A stretch of 64,000 bases of DNA from an uncultured Gammaproteobacteria bacterium (GCA_913031035.1 CAJWGN010000002.1:39471-103470); one strand, 5' to 3'; shown: positions 30,402-39,611, numbered from the stretch's first letter. Numbers and translations: made by a program. Notes: generated from the letters alone by a model not told the origin.

Positions 30402-32750
30402 CTAAAATCTTAAAATTTGCTCACTCACTAGATCTTGCTCAATTTCACTCTCTGTAAATGGCAGTTTGATCCATTCGCTATTGGAATAGAGCTTGGTTAA
30501 ATCCGAATAGTGAGGAGAGTCAGGCTCAGGAGATTGGGAGTAAGTAAGCACCGCTTCAGCATTTGGCGTGCCGTCGTCATTCCAAGTTACGGTTTGAATA
30601 TAGCTGTTACCGTGCGTAATTGGGCTATAACCTTTTGACTCTTCGTTTAGTCGCGCAGTTATAACGCTGAACATGCCGGCGCGGCCTGAGCCTCCCGGTA
30701 TGCCTATTTTTTCGCCGTTTCGCACTGCAAACTGAACATCGCCCCATTTGGCATCAATGGGTATATCGAGTTCATTTAGTGATTCAACAGCCGTACTCAA
30801 TGCCCCTGCGACAAGCTCAAGCGTCGCCGGGTTTTCAAGGGTCAGTCCACGAGGCGTATTGATTGGGTCATCCAAATCAAAGGGCACTGCATAATGTTGA
30901 TTTAGCCCTTTTGCTGCGGTCCAAAACTCATTGAAAATGTGGGCGCCGACGCTGTCTATGTCTTGGCGCCGATCCCATTGGCTTAGTACTTCACAGGCCT
31001 CACTTACCTGCGTATCCGTCTGGGCTTTACAAACCGTTAATACATCGTCTAGAAAAAGCTCAGCGCCATAGTGGCGATGACTAAACAGTAAATCCTCTAC
31101 CGATTGTTGGCTGAATTTGTCGCCGGTTTTTAATAGTTCACCTACAAATTTGAGTCCAGCTCGGGTGCGCAAGGAACGAGATGATTGTTCGTTACCAATT
31201 ATTGGTGAATAGCCTTCTAGGCGGTTTTCAGGATTTGATAGCCAATAGGAGTCATTCATATTGCTAACGTAGTTTTCAGTAATCAGGCTAGGCTGTTGGG
31301 TAGGAGGCATCAATCCTGGATGGGCGGCACTGGGGTCTACCTGCCAATCACAGCTTGGATCTGATCCATTTAATGTGATTGCTCTGCGGCCGCCAGCTCC
31401 TTCTTGACCAACCTCACAGCGCTCAATTAGCTCTGCTGATACATTAGGAATAGCAGACATATCAGCGTAAAGCGCACCACCGGAGCTGTCGGCAGCAATT
31501 GTATTAACGAAAGCGGCTGCTTGATACTGACCAAGCGCATCTCGAAGTTCTGACACGTTCTGTGCATTTTGCATTGCTCTATACTGATCGCCACTGCGGT
31601 AGTTTTCATAATTCACATCGCGCATGACATAAACATAGCGATCTGACCAAGGCGTAGTTTTACTCACTACCACCGGGCCTAGGTGAGTCATATAGACGGT
31701 GCGGTTAACCAAGCCGTTTTCAGTTTCCACATCAACATTAATCGGCTCTATTGCGCGTACTTCATCACCTAACCGGTAAGACAGTGAATCACCTGCCACC
31801 AGATCTAGGCGAAACATAGTGAAACGAAGTGCTGTGGACACGGTATGAGTCCACGCTACTTTTTCGGTAAAACCTATGGCTATTCGCTGAGTAGAAATGA
31901 GGCCAACACCCATTACATCCATTTCACCTGGCAAAGTAAGATGCGCCATATGAAACCGTGACGCTCCATGCCAAGGATAGTGGGGGTTGCCTAATAACAC
32001 GCCGCGGCCATTCTCAGTTAATTCACTGCCGAATGCTAAGGCGTTGCTGCCAACCATATCTGGGTCAACAAATAGATCCATGGTATCCAGTGATGCTAAT
32101 TCCATGCCCGGCGCAGCAGTTGCTATCTCGGCTGTAACGCGGCCCAAGCCATAGCGGATGCCAGAGCCTAACGCGAGCTTAGCGAGATCGTTTACATCGA
32201 TAGGTTTAACCCAGTCGGCCCCGTTACAAGAGGCCGGTAGCTGGCCTTTTTTCACCTCTAAAAAGTTGTTGTAACCGGCCGCATAGCCTTTATCCATTTC
32301 TTTGTTATCTTGGCTGGAACTGGCTAAGTATTCGTCAATTTTACCGGGATGAAGCAAGGCTTTATGGAACGCATCGCCATTAATATTTCGCTCAGAATCA
32401 CCAAAGTATTTGGCCTTTTCTCCACGTACAGTGATCAATTCTTTTGCAAGCACGCAAACAGTATTAGTTGCTACAGCATGAGCAAATCCATAGCCCAAGC
32501 CTTCCCATGATTCAGCCTTTACATGAGGTATACCATGGCTAGTAAATCGCAGCTGCACTTCGTTTTGAATAGTAGTGACAGTAGATTCGGCTTGGGCAAT
32601 TGTTAGGTCATTATCCACTGCAGCCTGCTCCATCGCTGGTTGCTCTGAACACGCCGCCAACAAAAAAGCAAAATTGAGTAAGGTGAGCTTACCAACGCGA
32701 ATGAAAAACCGGCTTTTGGTTTGCTTAAATTGTCTAAGTAATGGAATCAT
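30402..32750 (-). CDS. Penicillin acylase family protein (acylase, possibly AHL/amide acylase), lipoprotein-like
   Basis: TSHGIPHVKAESWEGLGYGFAHA; GSNALAFGSELTENGRGVLLGNPHYPWHGASRFHMAHLTLPGEMDVMGVG, with predicted beta-subunit N-terminal Ser (GSNA). Confidence 0.9.
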   Translation of the reverse strand: MIPLLRQFKQTKSRFFIRVGKLTLLNFAFLLAACSEQPAMEQAAVDNDLTIAQAESTVTTIQNEVQLRFTSHGIPHVKAESWEGLGYGFAHAVATNTVCVLAKELITVRGEKAKYFGDSERNINGDAFHKALLHPGKIDEYLASSSQDNKEMDKGYAAGYNNFLEVKKGQLPASCNGADWVKPIDVNDLAKLALGSGIRYGLGRVTAEIATAAPGMELASLDTMDLFVDPDMVGSNALAFGSELTENGRGVLLGNPHYPWHGASRFHMAHLTLPGEMDVMGVGLISTQRIAIGFTEKVAWTHTVSTALRFTMFRLDLVAGDSLSYRLGDEVRAIEPINVDVETENGLVNRTVYMTHLGPVVVSKTTPWSDRYVYVMRDVNYENYRSGDQYRAMQNAQNVSELRDALGQYQAAAFVNTIAADSSGGALYADMSAIPNVSAELIERCEVGQEGAGGRRAITLNGSDPSCDWQVDPSAAHPGLMPPTQQPSLITENYVSNMNDSYWLSNPENRLEGYSPIIGNEQSSRSLRTRAGLKFVGELLKTGDKFSQQSVEDLLFSHRHYGAELFLDDVLTVCKAQTDTQVSEACEVLSQWDRRQDIDSVGAHIFNEFWTAAKGLNQHYAVPFDLDDPINTPRGLTLENPATLELVAGALSTAVESLNELDIPIDAKWGDVQFAVRNGEKIGIPGGSGRAGMFSVITARLNEESKGYSPITHGNSYIQTVTWNDDGTPNAEAVLTYSQSPEPDSPHYSDLTKLYSNSEWIKLPFTESEIEQDLVSEQILRF

Positions 32751-33043
32751 GTCGTTGACCTTTTTTTGAAAGCATCGTATATCGCAGCACTTTTATAGCG
32801 CTGTTAGTGCTTCTGCATAATGAGAAAGTTAATTGCCCTTTCATTTGAGCTTACGCCTTATTTGTATTGGTTAAAAGATTTAGACATTCCTCTTCAATTC
32901 CTAGCATTCAGCTAAATCCGCCCTTCAAGCCTTTCACTCATAGAAATTAGCCTGATTTACTAATTATGCGGAGTCTCTAGCCGTTTATGCCACTGCCTGT
33001 ATAATCTCGTCTCAACAGAATTTTGCACAAAGTGAGACTTGCT

Positions 33044-34231
33044 ATGAGTGATACAAATGACCCGATAGTTATCGTTGGCCAGGCCCGCACCCCGATTGGG
33101 GGGCTTGTAGGAGATTTATCTGGGGTTAGCGCCACCGCTCTTGGCTCTACCGCGATAAGTGCGGCAGTTTCCCGCGCCGGATTGGAAGCCGATGCCGTAG
33201 ACGAAGTGATAATGGGCTGCGTGCTACCCGCCGGTGTCGGTCAGGCACCTGCTCGGCAAGCCGCCTTAGGCGCAGGCCTGCCCAAATCTGCTGGTTGCAC
33301 CACGATAAATAAAGTCTGCGGCTCTGGCATGAAATCAATAATGCTTGCCCACGACCTACTGATAGCGGGCACTAACAAGGTTATGGTTGCCGGCGGCATG
33401 GAAAGCATGAGTCGGGCCCCTCATCTTATCCCTCAGGCCCGAACAGGCTATCGTTTTGGCCATGGCAAGCTGCTAGACCACATGGCATTCGATGGGCTAG
33501 AAGACGCCTATGAGGGCGAGGCGATGGGTGTATACGCAGAATCATGCGCAGACAAATACAGCTTCACTCGTGAAGCACAGGATGAGTACGCTATCACCTC
33601 GTTAAAGCGTGCCCAAGCTGCTATCGAATCTGGTGCCTTTGAAGAAGAGATCACGCCTGTTAGTTATACTAGTCGCGGCAAAGAAATTAGAGTGACTCAA
33701 GACGAGCAGCCTATGAAGGCTAGCTTCGATAAGATTCCAAAGTTACGACCAGCTTTCAAGAAAGATGGAACTGTGACCGCGGCGAATGCCAGCTCAATTT
33801 CAGACGGAGCGGCGGCGGTCGTGTTAATGAAGCTGTCAGAGGCTACTGCGAGAGGCTTAACCCCCTTGGCAAAAATCATAGCCCATACCTCTCATTCACA
33901 GCTACCTAGTGAATTTACGATGGCACCGATTGGAGCCTTAAGTGCGCTGTTTAAGAAAACAGGCTGGGACAAAGATTCAGTCGACCTGTTTGAAATAAAC
34001 GAAGCATTTGCTGTCGTGCCCATGGCCGCAATGGAAGAGCACAAGCTTGATCACAACAAGGTGAACGTCAATGGTGGGGCCTGCGCCCTAGGTCACCCTA
34101 TTGGCTGTTCTGGAACTCGCATTGTGGTCACGCTGATCGCAGCACTTGCCAAACGAAATAAAAAACGTGGCATCGCCTCCCTGTGTATCGGTGGAGGGGA
34201 GGCGACGGCTTTGGCTGTTGAACTTTTTTAG
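33044..34231 (+). CDS. Acetyl-CoA C-acetyltransferase (thiolase)
   Basis: VGQARTPIGGL; KVCGSGMKSIMLA; GGMESMSRAPHL; NEAFAVVPMAA; NVNGGACALGHPIGCSGTRI. Confidence 0.95.
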   Translation: MSDTNDPIVIVGQARTPIGGLVGDLSGVSATALGSTAISAAVSRAGLEADAVDEVIMGCVLPAGVGQAPARQAALGAGLPKSAGCTTINKVCGSGMKSIMLAHDLLIAGTNKVMVAGGMESMSRAPHLIPQARTGYRFGHGKLLDHMAFDGLEDAYEGEAMGVYAESCADKYSFTREAQDEYAITSLKRAQAAIESGAFEEEITPVSYTSRGKEIRVTQDEQPMKASFDKIPKLRPAFKKDGTVTAANASSISDGAAAVVLMKLSEATARGLTPLAKIIAHTSHSQLPSEFTMAPIGALSALFKKTGWDKDSVDLFEINEAFAVVPMAAMEEHKLDHNKVNVNGGACALGHPIGCSGTRIVVTLIAALAKRNKKRGIASLCIGGGEATALAVELF

Positions 34232-34314
34232 AGTTTAAAATCTGCACCTAAACTTACATCAGAGCCTACCGTCAAACCATACAATAGCAACTTTTCTTGA
34301 GGTGATCCTACGCC

Positions 34315-35442
34315 ATGATTTTTAACGAAGAACAAAGCCTAATCCAGCAGACAGCCCGTCAGTATGTGGCCGAGAAAATCACTCCGTTTGCTGCTGGCTG
34401 GGACCAACAAAAAACTTTTCCTCGCGATGCGCTAAACGGATTAGCCCAGCTCGGCTTCTATGGCATGCTGGTACCCGAGCAATGGGGTGGTTGTGATATT
34501 GGCTATACCTCTGCGGCGATTGTGTTAGAAGAAATTGCAGCTGGTGATGCAGCTTGCTCAACCATTATCAGTGTTACCAACTCTGTTGGCTGTATGCCTA
34601 TTTTTGAATTTGGTGATGAGTGGCAAAAAAATGAATTTCTTAAGCCTCTTGCATCCGGTGAAAAATTAGCCGCGTTTTGTTTAACAGAGCCACAGGCTGG
34701 TAGTGATGCCGCAAATATAAAAACCAAGGCCGTTCTCGATGCTAGCGAATATGTTCTTAACGGCACAAAACAATTTATTACATCTGGCAAGAATGCAGAC
34801 ATTGCGATTGTCTTTGCTGTAACCGACCCAGAGGCCGGAAAAAGAGGCATTAGCGCATTTATTGTTCCAACCAATACACCTGGCTATATTGTAAGCAGTG
34901 TTGAAGACAAGCTTGGTCAACATGCCTCTGACACCTGTCAAATAACGTTTGAGGACTGCCGTATTCCATCGACTAACCTGTTGGGGGAAGAAGGCCAAGG
35001 CTATAAAATTGCCTTAGCTAACTTAGAAGGCGGGCGAATTGGCATAGCGGCCCAGTGCGTGGGCATTGCGCGTGCAGCACTCGAGGCGGCACTATTGTTT
35101 TCCAAAGAGCGCTCAGCTTTTGGAAATCCCATTGCTGATTATCAGAGCATTTCGTTTAAACTTGCTGAAATGGCCACTCAAATAGAAGCCGCTAGGCAGC
35201 TTATATTTCATGCGGCTCAGCTCAAAGATCAGGGCTTGCCCTGTTTGACCCAAGCGTCAATGGCAAAGCTATTTGCCTCCGAAATTTCTGAAAAAGTGTG
35301 CTCCGAAGCGATTCATATTCATGGCGGCTATGGCTACCTTAAAGACTTCCCGGTAGAACGTTTTTTTCGCGACGTAAAAGTTTGTCAGATATATGAAGGC
35401 ACCAACGAAGTTCAAAAGATGGTGATTAGCCGATCTCTTTAA
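34315..35442 (+). CDS. Acyl-CoA dehydrogenase
   Basis: LVPEQWGGCDIGYTSAAIVLEEIAAGDAA; FCLTEPQAGSDAANIKTKA; IHGGYGYLKDFPVERFFRDVKVCQIYEGTNEVQKMVI. Confidence 0.95.
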   Translation: MIFNEEQSLIQQTARQYVAEKITPFAAGWDQQKTFPRDALNGLAQLGFYGMLVPEQWGGCDIGYTSAAIVLEEIAAGDAACSTIISVTNSVGCMPIFEFGDEWQKNEFLKPLASGEKLAAFCLTEPQAGSDAANIKTKAVLDASEYVLNGTKQFITSGKNADIAIVFAVTDPEAGKRGISAFIVPTNTPGYIVSSVEDKLGQHASDTCQITFEDCRIPSTNLLGEEGQGYKIALANLEGGRIGIAAQCVGIARAALEAALLFSKERSAFGNPIADYQSISFKLAEMATQIEAARQLIFHAAQLKDQGLPCLTQASMAKLFASEISEKVCSEAIHIHGGYGYLKDFPVERFFRDVKVCQIYEGTNEVQKMVISRSL

Positions 35443-35494
35443 CTCCGATTATCCGAGATGTATTTATCTCTAAGTTACTATAAAATTATCCAAA

Positions 35495-35530
35495 AAACCG
35501 ATGACATAGAGACACGTCTCTCCTCGGTTT
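35495..35530. terminator. Two-part hairpin between convergent genes
   Basis: AAACCGA-tgacat-AGAGAC-ac-GTCTCT-cc-TCGGTTT. Confidence 0.6.
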
Positions 35531-35624
35531 AGTACCAAGGCCCGACTGGCACAAACAACCAAAACGCCACAGCGATTACAGCAGGAATTACCATTAAGAT
35601 TACCATTGTTTTTACCCTGATCAT
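35529..35624 (-). CDS. Putative 31-aa single-pass membrane peptide
   Basis: MIRVKTMVILMVIPAVIAVAFWLFVPVGPWY*; one hydrophobic helix; GGGG-containing upstream sequence. Not in ORF track. Confidence 0.45.
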   Translation of the reverse strand: MIRVKTMVILMVIPAVIAVAFWLFVPVGPWY

Positions 35625-35790
35625 TTTTTTACCCCGGTTTGTATACTATTTATTCAGATTTATCTTTCACTGATTTTTTACCCTTCAATTAATCTCTGTT
35701 TTATCTTTAGCTCATCTATTAACTCCATTTATCCGTTACCTGCCTTTGCTAATTCTGTCATTGAATCGGCACACCATTAGCACCGAGCAG

Positions 35791-35886
35791 TCATTGGACG
35801 CGCCCAGTCACATCACCAAAAATAAACATGGCCAATATGACAATAGCGCAAGTGATTGCTTTGAACTCCCAGCCATTACCTAGCAC
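35791..35886 (-). CDS. Putative 31-aa single-pass membrane peptide (GTG start)
   Basis: VLGNGWEFKAITCAIVILAMFIFGDVTGRVQ*; GTG overlaps the 3' end of the preceding PNPOx-like ORF. Not in ORF track. Confidence 0.4.
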   Translation of the reverse strand: MLGNGWEFKAITCAIVILAMFIFGDVTGRVQ

Positions 35887-36453
35887 CCGTTTCGTCTAGA
35901 GTATTCATCTCCACAAACTCTTCACGACTGAACCTTGGCGTAATATGCGCGGGACAGTTCCAGTCGAATGCGTGCACGTCAATGAAGAAAACCCGCTCAC
36001 ACGTTGCCTGATAATCAGGCAAGGCTAGCATTTCCAAAATCTCTGAACTCACTAAAGACACATCTTGAACACGAACATGTCCAAGAAGTTTTAATCTCCG
36101 CCTTCTTACATAGTCCATCAAAATAATGGAACAGCGGTCATTACCCGCAAGGTGCCAGTGCTAACCAATTGTCTGTTTCCCCGAAAATCTGGATAAGCTA
36201 AAAGGTTGCCGCCCAAGGTTTTTAGAAAGCCTTTTGGACCCCCACGATGTTGAACATAGGGCCAGCCTGTCTCACTTACCGACGCTAGGTAGAATGAATC
36301 CCTTTGCGATATAAACTCAGCTTCCCTAAGCCTTAGCTGCGCATTAGGACCAAAGCTTTTCTCAAGGTTTTCATTTTGCTCAATCGAACCAGACGCTAAC
36401 TGGGCAGCCTTTACATTAGCTGTGAGCATGGTTTGCGCGAATTTATGTGTCAT
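35876..36453 (-). pseudogene. Pyridoxamine 5'-phosphate oxidase-like FMN-binding protein split by one frameshift
   Basis: ORF A (36118..36453) ends ..LLAYPDFRGNRQLVSTGTLRVMTAVPLF*; ORF B (35876..36121) begins MMDYVRRRRLKLLGHVRV; the family reads ..FRGNRQ..VALFLMDY..R.RLK.LG. Break in TATTTTGATGG. Confidence 0.7.
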
Positions 36454-36470
36454 AGCACCTTCCCTCTCAT

Positions 36471-36917
36471 TTACGCCTCAGCGCTGCGCTGATTCACAAC
36501 GATCAAACCTATGCGACGCTCACCTGATGAAATCGGTACATCATTTGCACTCATATCTCGGCGCTGCATGTACCCATTCTCGTCAAATTCCCAATGCTCG
36601 TTTCCATGGGTTCTAAACCACTGGCCTGTTTTTGCATCCTGCCACTCATATTCAAACCGCACCGATATGCGATTGCTGCTATAGGCCCATAGCTCTTTCA
36701 TTAATTTGTAATGAAGCTCTTGCTTCCATTTTTCGGTCAAGAATGTCTCTATAGCTTCTCTACCGACAAAAAAGAGATCTCTGTTTCGCCACTGGGACCG
36801 GTCTGAATAAGCTTTAGCTACGCGCTTCGGGTCGCGGGAATTCCAAGCGTCTTCTGCCGCTTGCACCTTGGCTTTAGCTGATGCTAAGTCAAATGGGGGG
36901 AGTGGATGTCTCTGCAT
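36471..36917 (-). CDS. DUF1348 / NTF2-like protein
   Basis: PLPPFDLASAKAKVQAAEDAWNSRDPKRVAKAYSDRSQWRNRDLFFVGREAIETFLTEKWKQELHYKLMKELWAYSSNRISVRFEYEWQD. Confidence 0.88.
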   Translation of the reverse strand: MQRHPLPPFDLASAKAKVQAAEDAWNSRDPKRVAKAYSDRSQWRNRDLFFVGREAIETFLTEKWKQELHYKLMKELWAYSSNRISVRFEYEWQDAKTGQWFRTHGNEHWEFDENGYMQRRDMSANDVPISSGERRIGLIVVNQRSAEA

Positions 36918-37025
36918 AATTTTTCCTCAAATTCTGGCTATCTCTACTTCTTAACAATCAGACTTGTTACTCTTAGAACAGTCTTGAAATATTGGTTCAT
37001 TTCTAGTTAGCTGTTATGTTTAGCT

Positions 37026-37053
37026 ATATCAAGTGGTTGCACCTATCGTGCCA
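37026..37053 (-). promoter_or_regulatory. Putative sigma54 (-24/-12) promoter for the DUF1348 operon
   Basis: Minus strand TTGGCACGATAGGTGCAA: GG-N10-GC spacing, near consensus TGGCAC-N5-TTGCA. Confidence 0.7.
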
Positions 37054-37094
37054 AAATTTAATATGTTAGATATCAGTGACTTAAGCGTTAATTT

Positions 37095-37131
37095 AACCAC
37101 AATAAATTGTGGCCCTCAGTTTATTGTGGTT
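37095..37131. promoter_or_regulatory. Putative activator binding site (UAS/operator)
   Basis: AACCACAATAAA-N13-TTTATTGTGGTT perfect inverted repeat, plus internal CCACAA-taaa-TTGTGG. Confidence 0.65.
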
Positions 37132-37156
37132 TATCCTTAAAAAATTGAGGTTAAAA

Positions 37157-39451
37157 ATGGACAGTGAATTCGGTAGAGAAGACGAGAAAATAAGCGAGAA
37201 AGTAAACAGCGCAAAAACCGGCCCGACAGATGAATCACCAGCACTGTTACTGCGCCTGAATTCTTCTTTACTAGTTCAGGGGCTTAGCCGTGCCTGGCGT
37301 GACAAACTCTCCTTATCTGAAGATCAAAAATTGCAGCTACCCCTAGATCAGCTGATAAATTTAGAGCGCAGCCACAAACTAGAACAACAGCTGAAAACCG
37401 TCATCAATACCGGCGAAGCTATCACCGGCCATGTAACCGAGCTGCTGACCCCGGATGGCTTTGAGCTCATCTCACTAACCGCATGGCGTGACACAGATTC
37501 AAAAACTAACGCAACTAGCATTCTAATTCTCGCGAAAGACGAAAAAATAGCAAAAAGCGAGTCCGAGGAGCTTTCTCAGCTTCGCACCCAACATCAATTG
37601 ATTCTCGATAGTGCCGGTGAGGGCATCTGGGGCTTGGACAAAGACGGTAAAATTACCTTTGGCAACAAAGCCGCTGTGGAGATTCTAGGCTGGGAATTGG
37701 ACAAGGTTTTAGGAAGATCTTCCCATGAAGTACATCACCACTCACACGAAGACGGCAGCCCCTATCATCGATCTGAGTGCCCCATCTTTGCTTCATTGCA
37801 AGATGGTGAAGTTCATCATGTCGATAATGAAGTGTTTTGGCACACCAACGGCGACTCGATTCCAGTGGAGTATGTAAGCACTCCAATTTTAAAAGACGGT
37901 AAACCGAACGGCGCTGTTATTGTGTTTAGGGATAATACCCAGCGCCGGGAAAGCGAACTTCTTAGACAGCAAGCCTATGCTGCGCTTGAGCAGTTACAGA
38001 ACACTTATCAACTCATTCTTGATGCCGCCGGCGAAGGTATTTACGGCCTAGATAAAGATGGCCTTATTACGTTCAGCAACATGGCTTCAACTGAAATTCT
38101 CGGCTGGAAAGGCGAGCATGTGCTGGGTAAGCTGTCGCACGAAGTACACCACCACTCCCATGCTGACGGCTCAAGTTACCCAAGAGGCGATTGCCCCATC
38201 TACGCGTCTATAAAAGATGGTGAAGTGCACCGAGTAGAAAATGAAGTGTTTTGGCACACCGACGGTTCAGCAGTTCCAATAGAATACACTAGCACCCCGA
38301 TTCTGCGCGATGGCAGACCTGATGGCGCAGTGGTTATCTTTAGGGACGTCTCCGACCGTAAAGAAATCGAGAAACAACGGGAACTAGCCCACGCTGAGAT
38401 TAGTATTCTCAAAGAAAAGCTTGAGTTAGAGCGGGACTACCTAAGAGATGAAGTAAATTCCTCCGGCAACTTTAACGACATTATAGGGACTAGCGATTCA
38501 CTTAAACGCACGCTCGCTCAAGTCGATGCTGTAGCAGCAACTCCAGCAAGTGTTCTGATTTTAGGTGAATCTGGCGTTGGCAAGGAAATGGTTGCGCGCG
38601 CCATACATACCCAATCTAATCGCTCTCAAGACGCTCTCGTTAAAGTAAACTGCGCATCTATTCCCTCAGAATTATTTGAAAGTGAGTTTTTCGGCCACGT
38701 CAAAGGCTCTTTTACAGGCGCTCACAAAGACCGTATTGGCAGACTGCAATTAGCCGATGGAGGAACACTCTTCCTAGACGAGGTCGGTGAAATACCAATT
38801 TCACAGCAAGGCAAACTGCTCCGAGCATTGCAAGAAAATGAGTTTGAACGGGTAGGAGATGATCACACTGTAAAAGTAGATGTTCGGGTCATTGCCGCCA
38901 CCAACCGCGATCTTGTAGCTGAAATTAAGGCCGGACGCTTCAGAGAGGATTTATTCTATCGCTTAAGTGTTTTTCCTATTCAAGTCCCGCCACTTCGAGA
39001 GCGTATTAACGATATAGCGCCATTGGCGGCTAGCTTTCTTGATCGAGCTTGCAGAGAATTAGGTAAAGAAGCACACAGCCTTACCAAGGGAAATATTGAA
39101 CAGTTAAAATCTCACAGCTGGCCAGGAAATATTCGCGAACTCAAAAATACTATTGAGCGTGCAGTCATATCTTCAAACAGCAAAAAACTAAATCTGGACC
39201 TTGCCATCGTCACCCCGGCTAACGTGCGGCAAGATATATCAAGTGAAACGATGGCTGGGTCCACAGACTTTCTCACCAACATTGAGTTTAAAGCGCTTGA
39301 AAAAGAAAACATATATGCTGCGCTTCGCGCTGCAAATTGGAAAACATGGGGTAGCGGCGGCGCCGCGGAATTACTTGGTATAAAACCTTCGACTCTAGCT
39401 TATCAAATGAAGCAATTTGGCATTGAAAAATTAAAGGTAGGCTCTAGCTAA
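37157..39451 (+). CDS. Sigma54-dependent Fis-family regulator with two PAS domains
   Basis: GESGVGKEMVARAIH, ESEFFGHVKGSFTGAHKDRIG (GAFTGA-like), ADGGTLFLDEVGEIP, Fis-type HTH; two closely similar PAS modules. ATG at 37157 with GAGG upstream. Confidence 0.93.
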   Translation: MDSEFGREDEKISEKVNSAKTGPTDESPALLLRLNSSLLVQGLSRAWRDKLSLSEDQKLQLPLDQLINLERSHKLEQQLKTVINTGEAITGHVTELLTPDGFELISLTAWRDTDSKTNATSILILAKDEKIAKSESEELSQLRTQHQLILDSAGEGIWGLDKDGKITFGNKAAVEILGWELDKVLGRSSHEVHHHSHEDGSPYHRSECPIFASLQDGEVHHVDNEVFWHTNGDSIPVEYVSTPILKDGKPNGAVIVFRDNTQRRESELLRQQAYAALEQLQNTYQLILDAAGEGIYGLDKDGLITFSNMASTEILGWKGEHVLGKLSHEVHHHSHADGSSYPRGDCPIYASIKDGEVHRVENEVFWHTDGSAVPIEYTSTPILRDGRPDGAVVIFRDVSDRKEIEKQRELAHAEISILKEKLELERDYLRDEVNSSGNFNDIIGTSDSLKRTLAQVDAVAATPASVLILGESGVGKEMVARAIHTQSNRSQDALVKVNCASIPSELFESEFFGHVKGSFTGAHKDRIGRLQLADGGTLFLDEVGEIPISQQGKLLRALQENEFERVGDDHTVKVDVRVIAATNRDLVAEIKAGRFREDLFYRLSVFPIQVPPLRERINDIAPLAASFLDRACRELGKEAHSLTKGNIEQLKSHSWPGNIRELKNTIERAVISSNSKKLNLDLAIVTPANVRQDISSETMAGSTDFLTNIEFKALEKENIYAALRAANWKTWGSGGAAELLGIKPSTLAYQMKQFGIEKLKVGSS

Positions 39452-39464
39452 AAAGGTAAACACT

Positions 39465-39611
39465 CTGTCTAGTGAAAAACTTAAGCCAGCGACACTTGAC
39501 GCAGCAACAAATAGCTTTGATATTATAGCCGTTTCCATAAGCGTATGTGCTTTAGCGCTAATAGGGGTAAGCGCCGCGATCTATTTTTTACTCACTGGCG
39601 GCGCTAATTAA
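39465..39611 (+). CDS. Putative 48-aa membrane peptide with no ATG/GTG/TTG start
   Basis: (L)SSEKLKPATLDAATNSFDIIAVSISVCALALIGVSAAIYFLLTGGAN*; only a CTG follows AAAAGG just after the regulator stop. Confidence 0.35.
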   Translation: MSSEKLKPATLDAATNSFDIIAVSISVCALALIGVSAAIYFLLTGGAN

